Below are positions 1 to 8,892 of a DNA stretch of 64,000 nt, piece by piece. Each line of letters begins with the position of its first letter. Position 1 is the stretch's first letter. The stretch is from Pichia kudriavzevii (Eukaryota; Ascomycota; Pichiomycetes; Pichiales; Pichiaceae). The position numbers and the translations under genes were made by a program. Location of the stretch: contig NC_042507.1 in NCBI RefSeq assembly GCF_003054445.1, positions 248,001-312,000 on the forward strand, written 5' to 3'. A model generated the notes under the pieces. It was not told the origin of the DNA and made no database searches. It saw nothing but the letters and a program-made list of their open reading frames with translations.

Positions 1-1519
1 CACCGAGAGTTCTCGTTATGTTTGAAACTAGCTTCAAAAATGCTTCTGGTTTATCATTGACAACTGCTTCATTACTCCTGATTAACTTTAGGATTTTCTC
101 ATTGATATTCTCAGCACTCCCAACAAATAAAGCATAAGGATCATCGTTACAGGCCATACTTACATCACTTAATCTTCTTCCATTGGTAGTTTCTGCCATA
201 TTTTTAGAGTTTAATAAATTATAGTAAGCACCATCAGGTGAGCTTAATTCAAAAATGAATGATAAAGTTTCACATAGCCTCAGCAAGACATTTTTATTTT
301 TTTCAATATCTAATAAAATCATAATATCATTAAAGCACTTCTTCAACGCTAGTGGTAATCTTTGAGGGAAATTCTCAATCACACAAGACAATACATTTAA
401 AGCTTCCAGCCTCACTTTCCAGGAGCAATTATCATCATCGGCATCCTCATCGTCCTCATAATCACTATAGCTATCACCATCTTCATCTTCAAAGTCATTG
501 TAATCTTTAATATCATCAGCCAAAGCATTACTTTCTTCGTCATCTTCACTGTTATCGCCATAAGGATCATACTTGATCAACACCTCACAGATATCAAGAC
601 AATCGCCGGTCAGAAAATAAGTATTATCACTCTTACAATTTTTAAATAGGCTCAAAGCAGCTGTTAAGGCTTCAACCCTTAGGTTATCCTTTTCCTGTTG
701 GTTCTCGTAATCTTGATCTAAGTCTCCTAATTCATTTACCTTTAAACAACTACTGATAATTTCCCACAGTTGTAATGCAAAAGGCTCAAAACTAAGTGAG
801 TTGCTTGCAAACGATACAGAAATAACAGATAATAGCTTTGATTGGCCTTCATAGAAATTTTTATAAGAATTGGTTAACTGTGTAATATTTTTAAGAAAGT
901 TTTCAATTATCTCAATGCTCTCAATATTTTTAGAAAGTGAGCCATATGCACTTATACTTTTTTTTGAGATAATTGCATCTGCAGTGAATATGACTTCTGT
1001 CAGAAACCCCAAGGTTTGGAATATTTGTGTTTGATTGAAATATTTACCTGAATATTCAATTAAATCTGTTAAAATCTCAATATAATCAATTTCCAGTTTG
1101 AACTTCTCCCTATCACTAAATATCTCAGGCAAGACAATGTTAATGATTCCCACGTGCACTTCTTCTATTAAGGGCAAGTTTTCCAGAATATTGTGTAACG
1201 CCATTGTATAAATTGTAGAAGTAATCGAAACTTTCTTAGGTTTCTTATTGATTAGAGTTCTAACAACGGGTAAAATATCAACTTTCAATCTATACGGTAA
1301 GGATTCAAAGCATTTCAAAGATTGTGTTCTAACCTCAGGGAACTCATCATTCAATCTTGTTAACAATATCCTTGCATATTCATCTACTTCGTAACTTGCG
1401 ATATGGTTGATTGTATTTGACATTTCCTTTTCAAGATCGTTCAAAGCCATGAATCGAAGATCCGGATCAGTGTCCTTAGTCATGACCAATAGGTCGTTTA
1501 TGCATTTTCTTGATGCCAT
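1..1519 (-). CDS. CAND1/TIP120 homologue, N-terminal part (runs off left edge)
   Basis: About 506 N-terminal residues of a HEAT-repeat protein. It starts MASRKCINDLLVMTKDTDPD, and the following RFMALNDLEKEM and PEVRTQSLKCFESL stretches resemble the first HEAT repeats of CAND1. An acidic loop of D, E and S residues (about 425-555) leads directly into SWKVRLEALNVLS, as the CAND1 acidic loop leads into its SWKVRRAA motif. CAND1 binds unneddylated cullin-RBX1 and exchanges F-box substrate receptors of SCF ubiquitin ligases. Saccharomyces has only the distant Lag2, so a recognisable CAND1 is informative about lineage. The start is the first ATG (1517-1519 on the minus strand) and the frame stays open to the window edge. 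The C-terminal half is outside the window. Confidence 0.8.
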   Translation of the reverse strand, partial: MASRKCINDLLVMTKDTDPDLRFMALNDLEKEMSNTINHIASYEVDEYARILLTRLNDEFPEVRTQSLKCFESLPYRLKVDILPVVRTLINKKPKKVSITSTIYTMALHNILENLPLIEEVHVGIINIVLPEIFSDREKFKLEIDYIEILTDLIEYSGKYFNQTQIFQTLGFLTEVIFTADAIISKKSISAYGSLSKNIESIEIIENFLKNITQLTNSYKNFYEGQSKLLSVISVSFASNSLSFEPFALQLWEIISSCLKVNELGDLDQDYENQQEKDNLRVEALTAALSLFKNCKSDNTYFLTGDCLDICEVLIKYDPYGDNSEDDEESNALADDIKDYNDFEDEDGDSYSDYEDDEDADDDNCSWKVRLEALNVLSCVIENFPQRLPLALKKCFNDIMILLDIEKNKNVLLRLCETLSFIFELSSPDGAYYNLLNSKNMAETTNGRRLSDVSMACNDDPYALFVGSAENINEKILKLIRSNEAVVNDKPEAFLKLVSNITRTLG

Positions 1520-1862
1520 TGGAGGTCAACGATTTTGGTTCCTTACGGGGTATTGACTCCGCCTGTACTGCTCCAAAAGAAGCATGCAGTGGGCGATTTT
1601 GGCAAACAAGCTGTTTCGCTCTATTTTATCAGATTTGATATAGGCCGGACTACGATTAATTGAAAATATTGCCGTAAATTTCTGATGCAGAAGGGTTCCC
1701 AGAAAGCGAGTATTCTAAAACTATAGTGGGTGAATTTATAAAACAACATTAATTAGATTGGGAGATAGAAAGCAGTATATAAGAATAATAAAGACGGAGA
1801 AATGTTTATATAACGATTTATTTGGGTTAGGAAAAAAAAAGTATATAGATATTGCAAAAAAA
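1520..1862. other. Intergenic region between CAND1 and HAA1
   Basis: 343 bp between two minus-strand genes. It must hold the CAND1 promoter and the HAA1 3' end. AT-rich sequence with an A9 run near 1832 lies just after the HAA1 stop. I see no RNA gene, repeat or further ORF. Confidence 0.5.
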
Positions 1863-3992
1863 TCAGAAATCGTTTTGTAATAAAGACTCAATTAAATGAT
1901 CTTCGTATTGGAAAGTCTGCGGAGCGTTTTGTTGAGTAGGCAAGGTACTTGTATTTGGTATCGAACCTATTATAGACAAATCCAAATGTTCATTCGTGAG
2001 GTTACCATTGGTCATATCATCCTGCATTTCATGTTTTATTTGTTGGGCATGATTCTTTATCTGTTGAGCATTCTGAGACAGTCGTTTAGCATTGATAGAA
2101 TGTGAATCAGTGTATGTTTTAGTTGTATATATGTCATCCATCAATGTAGTATTGGTTTTTGCATTAGCTAATTTTTCCCCAGTAAATCCACCTTGTATAC
2201 CATCTTCGGCAGTTAAGAGTTGGGGCACATCCGCAAATGAAGCTGCTAGCGAGTCAGTGGATGAGTTGTATGAATTGGTTGGAGAGAGCGCCAAAAATGA
2301 GGACGAGCGATGAGCATGAGAGGATTGATAAGGATGAAAATGCGAGTTGCTCGTATGTCCATGAGAACCATTATGGTGAGGTTGATGGTGATGATTATGG
2401 TGATGATTATGATGATTCGTTAATGAATTAGTGGAATAATTGGAATGCAAGGATTGGTAAGAGGTACTCGAAGTCAAAGAAGAACCAGTTGTATTTCTTA
2501 ACATCTTAGTTGGTATTTGGTTAACTTTATTAGTTTGGTTTGGGTTAGCTTGTTGGGTCATATTACCGCCATTTATAACTGAGTAAGTAGATGTATTCAA
2601 AGAGTTTGATTGTTTAGAGTTCAAATTTTGGACATTTGATTGTGATAAATCATTATCTGTATTCAAGGGTCCAATCAATGGGAACAATGGGAAAAGAGAA
2701 TCAGGTTCATTAACTTTTGAAGGTTGGTTATTCTGATTTTGGTATACTTTTGAAGTAGGAACGTTATTTTCAAATATATCCAATAATCCGTTACCAGGAG
2801 TTGCCGGTGTGAAATCATAAAAGGAGTTTGTTCTATTATTCCCCCCATTGGAAGAATCTGTGCTTTGGTTAGTATTTAATTGCACAACGTTAGGCTCACC
2901 ATTGGAAATTTGACCCGGACTGATACTATTGGGGCTAATAATGTTATCCAATTGGGGTTGATCTGTCAAGGTGTTGAGGAAATTACGGAAATGAACATTC
3001 ATTTTATTGAGGGGCCCCATATATTCATCAACAGGGATTGATATTTCACCCAACCCCCTCTGCAATGTTGGCGAAGTTGGCGATTGATAATCTGAATTCT
3101 GATTATTAGGAGTTGACTTTGATGATCTAAAATTTTGTAGGGGGTCCAAACCAATCTGTCTTGAAAATCTATTATTGATGGTATTGACGTTATTATTTGT
3201 ATTATTATTGGTATTAGAATTAGCATTAACATTATTTGGAGTCGGGTTATTGTTACTATTGTTCATATAAGAGTTATCAGATAATAAGGAATATAACGAT
3301 TCAGAATTCCCCATTGGAGGCGACGACATATCCCATTGTTGCATCAAAGAATTTCTTGTATCTGGGTCAATATATTCATTATCGAATTTCAAATCGGTGC
3401 TAGTCGGAGAGATGATTCCATTACTTGCATCATCATTTGACATTGAATAAATATTTGTAATATTATTATTTTGAGATGAAAAATTGGGCAGACTAGTATC
3501 AACGTTAAGCAGCATTTCTGATTCCTCGATTTTGATGGGACTCGACTTTGTTTCCCTTGCAGTAGGTGTATTGGTTTGGATGGTTGTGGTTAGAGGTTTA
3601 TCTTCGACATCAATGTTAGGACTTTCAACAATAGATTTTTTACTTGACTTTCGTTTGGCCTTTGTCGTGGCTCCTAATTCCTTTTCCTTTTCCTTGTCCT
3701 TTTCATCCTTCTTTTTGCTTTTCTTGCCCTTGTTACAACAGGTACACTGACCATCGAGATGACAAGGACAGTCTTTATCGTGGATGACTTTAGAACCAAT
3801 CTTCTTTGTGCATTTACATTTCACATGGGAGTTTCTGATCTTCCTTTGCTGTTTGCAGAAGTCACACTGGGTGGAAGGCCTACCCTTGGGTTTGATCATC
3901 ATTAGAGGCTGGTCTGTATGTGTACAAGTAGTTACCCTGTGGCCTCTGATGCACCTCTCACAGGCATACTTGACGCCATTAATGAGAACCAT
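1863..3992 (-). CDS. HAA1: HAA1-like copper-fist transcription factor
   Basis: 709 residues. Residues 1-40 are a complete copper-fist DNA-binding domain: C11, C14, C23 and H25 bind the structural zinc, RGHR lies between them, and KGRPS (36-40) is the minor-groove contact. Cys-rich CKC, CPCH and CTCC motifs follow at about 58-87. The fist is nearly identical to Saccharomyces Haa1, and the length (Haa1 is 694 residues) and an internal ISIPVDEYM segment, like Haa1 VSVPLEEYI, favour HAA1 over the shorter Ace1/Cup2. Haa1 is the main activator of weak-acid (acetate, lactate) tolerance genes. The rest is Asn/Ser-rich, with a histidine-rich run at about residues 523-560 that is unusual. Single exon, canonical ATG. 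Confidence 0.85.
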   Translation of the reverse strand: MVLINGVKYACERCIRGHRVTTCTHTDQPLMMIKPKGRPSTQCDFCKQQRKIRNSHVKCKCTKKIGSKVIHDKDCPCHLDGQCTCCNKGKKSKKKDEKDKEKEKELGATTKAKRKSSKKSIVESPNIDVEDKPLTTTIQTNTPTARETKSSPIKIEESEMLLNVDTSLPNFSSQNNNITNIYSMSNDDASNGIISPTSTDLKFDNEYIDPDTRNSLMQQWDMSSPPMGNSESLYSLLSDNSYMNNSNNNPTPNNVNANSNTNNNTNNNVNTINNRFSRQIGLDPLQNFRSSKSTPNNQNSDYQSPTSPTLQRGLGEISIPVDEYMGPLNKMNVHFRNFLNTLTDQPQLDNIISPNSISPGQISNGEPNVVQLNTNQSTDSSNGGNNRTNSFYDFTPATPGNGLLDIFENNVPTSKVYQNQNNQPSKVNEPDSLFPLFPLIGPLNTDNDLSQSNVQNLNSKQSNSLNTSTYSVINGGNMTQQANPNQTNKVNQIPTKMLRNTTGSSLTSSTSYQSLHSNYSTNSLTNHHNHHHNHHHQPHHNGSHGHTSNSHFHPYQSSHAHRSSSFLALSPTNSYNSSTDSLAASFADVPQLLTAEDGIQGGFTGEKLANAKTNTTLMDDIYTTKTYTDSHSINAKRLSQNAQQIKNHAQQIKHEMQDDMTNGNLTNEHLDLSIIGSIPNTSTLPTQQNAPQTFQYEDHLIESLLQNDF

Positions 3993-4980
3993 GCTGACTA
4001 ATCTCTGTGGTCAATGGGGAAAGTTATACACAGATGGTGTGATGCACTCTAGTATTGCAGAGTCTGATATAAGACGATGAAATGGTATACTGATATCAGC
4101 AATATTGAGAGGAAGGGGTGGGGTCGAGTGGGGCAGAGGGTTAGCGTCTTGTCGACAATGAGGGATTTCAGCGTGGAAATGTGTAGCGTGCTCCTCCAGT
4201 ACTAATGGTGGTAGTTGTGGTGATGATAAGAAGGGGTGCAGCCGTGTTTTGGGTTTGTAGGGTTATGTTTGTCTCTGTGTGCGTTGAGAACCTCTCTATG
4301 CGATGTGAAGTTGATCACAACGAGGGAGTCTGCCATACGTTGTTGGACGAACCCTATTTGTATTTCTTTGAGTTGGCCACGAGTGGAATGCATCCAGCCG
4401 TGTGAACCGTTTCCCACGATATATGAACAATTTCTATATCCATGGACTATTTTTTCCCAAAACTGGAAGTTTCTATTTGTTATTTTTTTTCCCATTTTTT
4501 TTTTTCTCCATTTATCCCTCCCTCAAATTTACTTATGCATTAGAAGTGATTCCACATTCCATATTCTACAGAACTTTTTCTTTTTTTTTTTTTTTTTTCT
4601 AGTCCCCAATGTCGAGAAAATAGTTCCAGGAACAAGTTGTAATTATCGGACATTTGCATAAATCCGCGACGGCGACGACGTCGGCAACCGAAAATGAGAA
4701 AAATGACGAGAAAAGACGAGAAAAGGCGAGAAAAGGCGAGAAAAGCTCGGAGATATTAGGGAGGTGTTAGTGAAGGCTCAGCATTAGAGGGAGAGGAGGG
4801 CTTTCACCCCCCCGGGGATTGTTGATTTCTTGATTATTAATGGCAGGGCCGTATTGTTTGTGTTTGTAAAGGCATTGAAGAAGTTGTACTAGTGTACGAA
4901 GAAGAAACAGTGATAGGCGGTTCTATCTGGTAACGTTCACTGAAACTTGACAGTCATACATAGGTTTGGGTAGCTGAGGA
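3993..4980. promoter_or_regulatory. Divergent promoter region HAA1 / GT8 glycosyltransferase
   Basis: 988 bp between divergently transcribed genes. It holds a long pyrimidine tract (about 4485-4600, with T-runs), a GC-rich palindromic patch with GACGTC (about 4665-4690), a tandem 10-bp repeat with A-tracts (4701-4750) and a C7 run at 4807-4813. The short ORFs here are T-run or low-complexity artefacts. No RNA gene is recognised. Confidence 0.6.
4701..4750. repeat. 10-bp tandem repeat with phased A-tracts
   Basis: Five consecutive 10-bp units of the form AAAAGRCGAG (4701, 4711, 4721, 4731, 4741), the first and last imperfect. A3-A4 tracts recur once per helical turn. This geometry is known to bend DNA. 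It lies about 230 bp upstream of the GT8 start and 710 bp upstream of HAA1. Confidence 0.8.
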
Positions 4981-5886
4981 ATGACTATTGTAGATGGGGA
5001 GAACCATCCCCGTGTTTGGGCAACACTTATAACAGGAGCCAACTATCTACCTGGGGTGTTGACGCTAAACTACTCTCTTGTGAGGGCAAGGTCCAAGTAT
5101 CCGTTGGTTGCATTATACACCGACAAGTTAGACAGAAAATCACTTGAGGCGTTACACAAGGACAAGATTGCCACATTGAAAATAGAAGCTTTAGAACCCT
5201 GCATTGGGGAACTGCACTTGCAAATTGACTCCAGATTTATAGATACGTGGACAAAGTTATACGTTTTCAAGTCATACCAGTTTAAGAGAATTGTGCATTT
5301 GGATTCAGATATGTTGGTGTTACAGAATATGGATGAATTGATGGAGATGGAAATGGGGGATTTCAAATTCGCATCAACACATGCATGTCTATGCAATCCA
5401 TATAGGTTTAAACACTATCCGCCTAGTTGGAATAAGCAGGCCTGCGTCTATACATACCATGACAAACACATGGCGTCCCGCTTTGATATTCCAAAACACA
5501 TGGGACCAAGCTCTCACCTTGGATTGTCAAAATTAAATTCGGGAATTCTCGTTGTAGAACCATCGGTAGAGACATTTGACATGATACTCGATGCCTTACA
5601 GGATAAGGAAAAGACTTGCAATTATAAATTCCCGGACCAAGATTTATTAGCAGATGTTTTCTATAAGAAATGGCTTTCAATATCGTACATTTACAACTGT
5701 TTGAAAACTTTTAAAAATTGCCATTCATCTCTATGGGACTTGTCACAAATAAAAAACATCCATTATATTCTCTCTCCCAAACCTTGGGATGTTGACCGAA
5801 ATTATTTAGATGACTCAGGGACTTTTGAAATGTGGTGGAATATGAACGACGAACGTTTACGCATGTCCAATAGTCCCTGTTCTTGA
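4981..5886 (+). CDS. GT8 family glycosyltransferase (glycogenin/galactinol-synthase-like)
   Basis: 301 residues. The N-terminus WATLITGANYLPGVLTLNYS is the typical opening of glycogenin-type GT8 enzymes. FIDTWTKLYVFK (87-98), HLDSDMLVL with the metal-binding DxD (D108, D110), and LNSGILVVEPS are the other family hallmarks. The fungal subfamily with the CLCNPYRFKHYPPSW segment is usually annotated as galactinol-synthase-like. It should transfer a sugar from a UDP-sugar, but the acceptor cannot be read from sequence. The protein is much shorter than Glg1/Glg2 and lacks their C-terminal glycogen-synthase-binding tail, so I do not call it glycogenin. There is no signal peptide or membrane segment. 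Its last 30 bp overlap the end of the gene on the other strand. Confidence 0.75.
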   Translation: MTIVDGENHPRVWATLITGANYLPGVLTLNYSLVRARSKYPLVALYTDKLDRKSLEALHKDKIATLKIEALEPCIGELHLQIDSRFIDTWTKLYVFKSYQFKRIVHLDSDMLVLQNMDELMEMEMGDFKFASTHACLCNPYRFKHYPPSWNKQACVYTYHDKHMASRFDIPKHMGPSSHLGLSKLNSGILVVEPSVETFDMILDALQDKEKTCNYKFPDQDLLADVFYKKWLSISYIYNCLKTFKNCHSSLWDLSQIKNIHYILSPKPWDVDRNYLDDSGTFEMWWNMNDERLRMSNSPCS

Positions 5887-7245
5887 TCTCACTTGCTCCA
5901 CAAGAGGGTCCACTCCTTTCTCAAACGGCAGCTGTTGCTGTTGTGTATTAAGTAAAGTCTCGTTTTCATTATTTCCCTCATTTTCTTCATCACAATCGTT
6001 TACATCTTCTAATGTGTAGTCTATGTTCATCTTAACCCCCTCGGCTATATCGATCCCATCGTCCTCCTCAATTAAAGATATCGACTTTCGATGTGACTGA
6101 TAATGTTGATTCTGCTGAACAATATTGACGTTGCTATTGGTTGGTATGATCCCACTAAAGGAAATAGATGAAGCTCTACTTTGTGGAATAATGTTTGTCT
6201 CGTTAATGCTCGGCCTACTAATATATGCCAAGGTGCTTGACCTGGGAGGTGGCCTGATATTTACAGGTGCATGTGATAATGGTATATGAGTTATGATGTG
6301 TTCGCTGTTTAGGTTGGGATTGAACTTATAGTAGAAAAATTGGTATGTTATTACAAAATTCAAACTCATTTGAAAGAAGGCTGCAAATATAAACAACAAG
6401 CCTACATTTTCAGTCCCAAATAGTAAATAACTTATCTTTGTGATATCGCCGCCTAGCCATGATAATAATAATATAATCTTGAAGTTTTCAACATTTTGAA
6501 CTCTTTGGAATAGTAGAATTTGTGGTAGTGGCAAGGATGACTCAACTAAAAATGAGATGGATCCAAAGCAAATTCCTAAATACTCATTCCCATTGAATGT
6601 GATTTGGATGATACCTGCACAAACTACGAATCCAAGTAAAAACTTCCAAAACGTTATTGGTTCCTTCCATTGCCAGTAATTAAAGGGCCTAATGTAATGA
6701 TAATCAAATAAACTTACAACATCTCTCAAGAGCTTAAATGCTGCACTAACTGTAAGTACTCCATTGATGTAAGCAAGTCGAAATAATGCGACAAAAATTC
6801 CTACTATTATATTCTGTATATTGTAGTTATTGTATTGATCCCCAATCTCATACTTCTCAAACGTGTTATCAATTTGTTCCTTGTTCAATTCCAATACTTT
6901 GTTATAAAATGAATCCCAGTGACCATCGTATTTTTCAAAATGAACCGCATCCTCACTTCTATACTTCAACGCAGTCCTGAGTAGTATAGTTTGTATGAAA
7001 ACCATTACAAAACATTGCCGGAGTAACGTAACCTCAAACGGATCATTGAAATAGTAGAAAATCCTCAATATCGAGGAAACAAGCATCGTCCCACATATAT
7101 CTATGGAGAACCCTTGAGATGATTGTCTTTTCCTTATACTCAAAACCGTAGACCCATATGATAACAATGGAGTAAAGGAAATAATGAAGTTGGCAATAGT
7201 GGATACATAGGGGACATATTCAGGTGAGATAACAAGGTAGCCCAT
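5857..7245 (-). CDS. ANY1: PQ-loop membrane protein, ANY1/CFS1-like
   Basis: 462 residues from the ATG at 7243-7245. An upstream in-frame stretch to 7431 begins at a TTG codon and has a basic, low-complexity translation, so I left it out. The N-terminus MGYLVISPEYVPYVSTIANF and the following PLLSYGSTVLSIRKRQSSQGFS form a PQ-loop repeat with a hydrophobic helix on each side. A second PQ-type unit (SSLPLPQILLFQRVQN) lies at about 270. Seven or so hydrophobic segments are visible. The pattern fits yeast Any1, a Golgi/endosome protein that opposes the phosphatidylethanolamine flippase Drs2/Neo1 pathway. The C-terminal tail of about 120 residues is polar and acidic. It converges on the GT8 gene with a 30-bp coding overlap. 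Confidence 0.65.
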   Translation of the reverse strand: MGYLVISPEYVPYVSTIANFIISFTPLLSYGSTVLSIRKRQSSQGFSIDICGTMLVSSILRIFYYFNDPFEVTLLRQCFVMVFIQTILLRTALKYRSEDAVHFEKYDGHWDSFYNKVLELNKEQIDNTFEKYEIGDQYNNYNIQNIIVGIFVALFRLAYINGVLTVSAAFKLLRDVVSLFDYHYIRPFNYWQWKEPITFWKFLLGFVVCAGIIQITFNGNEYLGICFGSISFLVESSLPLPQILLFQRVQNVENFKIILLLSWLGGDITKISYLLFGTENVGLLFIFAAFFQMSLNFVITYQFFYYKFNPNLNSEHIITHIPLSHAPVNIRPPPRSSTLAYISRPSINETNIIPQSRASSISFSGIIPTNSNVNIVQQNQHYQSHRKSISLIEEDDGIDIAEGVKMNIDYTLEDVNDCDEENEGNNENETLLNTQQQQLPFEKGVDPLVEQVRSRTGTIGHA

Positions 7246-7659
7246 GTTTTCTGAAATATATTTGATATAGGTATGTCTCCCTCTTTTTTTTCTCTTTTTC
7301 TTTCTTTGTTTTTGTCTCGGTCTCTGATATTCAATTAGATATTGAGTCAATCCAAGAGAATGGCCGATATATATTAAGACAGAAAGATTCTTCACTTTAT
7401 TACCGGGAAAACCAAGAGCAAAATTATCCAAAATATGTCAGTACAACTCGAAAAAGAAAACACATAATTATGATCTCGTTCTTCGTTTCCGCGTTCAAGA
7501 AAATATAAGCCTTTCATTAGCGTTTGAAGATCGTTGGTGTTCTACATACCTCGTGATTTCCTCTTTAGGAAATTTATTTTGAGATATACCTTAAAATTTC
7601 ATGTTTACGCTTTAAATGGTGGTATGGATGTGTTTATTTTTATCTTATTTTGGTAACCA
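7246..7659. promoter_or_regulatory. Divergent promoter region ANY1 / CCE1
   Basis: 414 bp between divergent starts. The first part (7260-7320) is rich in T and C and could be the ANY1 5' leader. No RNA gene or repeat was seen. Confidence 0.45.
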
Positions 7660-8664
7660 ATGACAGGCCTCAAAGACTTAATCTTACAGGAGGGGTTAAA
7701 GAAAGATTTTTTGGTAAGGATAATGAGGAAGTTGGGGTATTATCATAGTGGATTGACAAAGGGTGAATTGATAGACACCTTAGTGAAGAAGATCGAGGAA
7801 AATGACAATGCAAATGGAGATTTAGTATCACTGGACATGGGATTGAAAAATATGTCGCTCGCCCGGTTTTCAAATGAGCAGGGGAAAAAACCCACATTGA
7901 TTCAATGGTTTAAAAGAGATCTTGAATCGGGTGTGAAAGTATCCTTTCACCCATTAAAATATTCCCATATATCTAAGGAATTCATAACCACATTTTTAAT
8001 AAAGCAGGGTTGTCAAACTCTAGTTTTTGAAAGACAGCGATACAGAACTGGGGGGTCTTCCAATGTTCTAGAGTCTACTTTAAAAACTAATACTATAGAG
8101 GCCATGTTATGTATGGGCGTCTCAATGCATAATCTGTATCACCCATCTAAAGAAATACAAATACATTCGGTATCACCTGGGATGATGGTCGATTATTGGC
8201 AGTCGGAATTTTCGACGATGCTAAAACAAGAGCAAAAAAAGAGTAAGGAGTTTAGGGTTAGTTTAACACTGCAGATGCTGAGAGATTCATTGTCAAAGAA
8301 CAAGTTACTTCCTCCAGAAATTCAATTGGCAAGTCCCATTATGCATCATAGATTCGAATTGTCAGATACAATTCTAGATAATCTATCGACTGGATTAAAG
8401 GATGACAATATCAAGAAGGAGTGGGACCATATTTGGAAATTTAAATCTCTTAGTAGGAAACTATGGGAACTTGTATACTTTATTAACCGTTTCAACATTT
8501 CGCCATATACTGTGCCATTGGATAAATATTGGTGGGGTAGCGTTAAAGGTGATGATCTAGCAGACTCTTTACTGCATGGTCTTGCATATTCCGAGTACAT
8601 AAAAGCAAGAGAAGATTTCAGAAAAAACGTTAAAGAACATGGTCAAATCAATAGTTATAGGTAA
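7660..8664 (+). CDS. CCE1: Mitochondrial cruciform-cutting endonuclease (Holliday junction resolvase) CCE1
   Basis: 334 residues. An N-terminal SAP-like helix-turn-helix (about 14-45, GYYHSGLTKGELIDTLVKK) precedes an RNase H-like core. The core opens with SLDMGLKNMSLARF, where D59 is the expected first metal ligand (Cce1/Ydc2 have SIDMGI/IRN at this point). The segment FERQRYRTGGSSNVLESTLK matches the conserved IERQRYR..G...VLE block of Cce1/Ydc2. Cce1 resolves four-way junctions in mitochondrial DNA and affects its segregation. The length is close to Saccharomyces Cce1 (353). A cleavable presequence is not obvious. The start is the first ATG. Confidence 0.85.
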   Translation: MTGLKDLILQEGLKKDFLVRIMRKLGYYHSGLTKGELIDTLVKKIEENDNANGDLVSLDMGLKNMSLARFSNEQGKKPTLIQWFKRDLESGVKVSFHPLKYSHISKEFITTFLIKQGCQTLVFERQRYRTGGSSNVLESTLKTNTIEAMLCMGVSMHNLYHPSKEIQIHSVSPGMMVDYWQSEFSTMLKQEQKKSKEFRVSLTLQMLRDSLSKNKLLPPEIQLASPIMHHRFELSDTILDNLSTGLKDDNIKKEWDHIWKFKSLSRKLWELVYFINRFNISPYTVPLDKYWWGSVKGDDLADSLLHGLAYSEYIKAREDFRKNVKEHGQINSYR

Positions 8665-8892
8665 TAACACATTTAGCCCCGGTAATAACTATAAGTAGTT
8701 TATAAAGAAGTGAATACAAAAAAAAAAATTATAGAATAGATTATTAGAGGGAATGAAATGACGTGGAAACAGAAAAAAAAGAAAAAACAAACAAGGGAAA
8801 AGTTTTGAAAGGGAAAACGTTAAGGTATATTAGACTGTTCTTTTATTTTCAAGTTTGGGAATTGCTTAAATACCGAGAGGAAAAGGTAGAGA

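Noticed and set aside
4236-4661. 141-codon frame in the HAA1/GT8 promoter
   Set aside because: Second half is a poly-Phe artefact of the T-rich tract.
7246-7431. N-terminal extension of ANY1
   Set aside because: Begins at TTG and codes for a basic low-complexity stretch; the family start matches the ATG at 7245.
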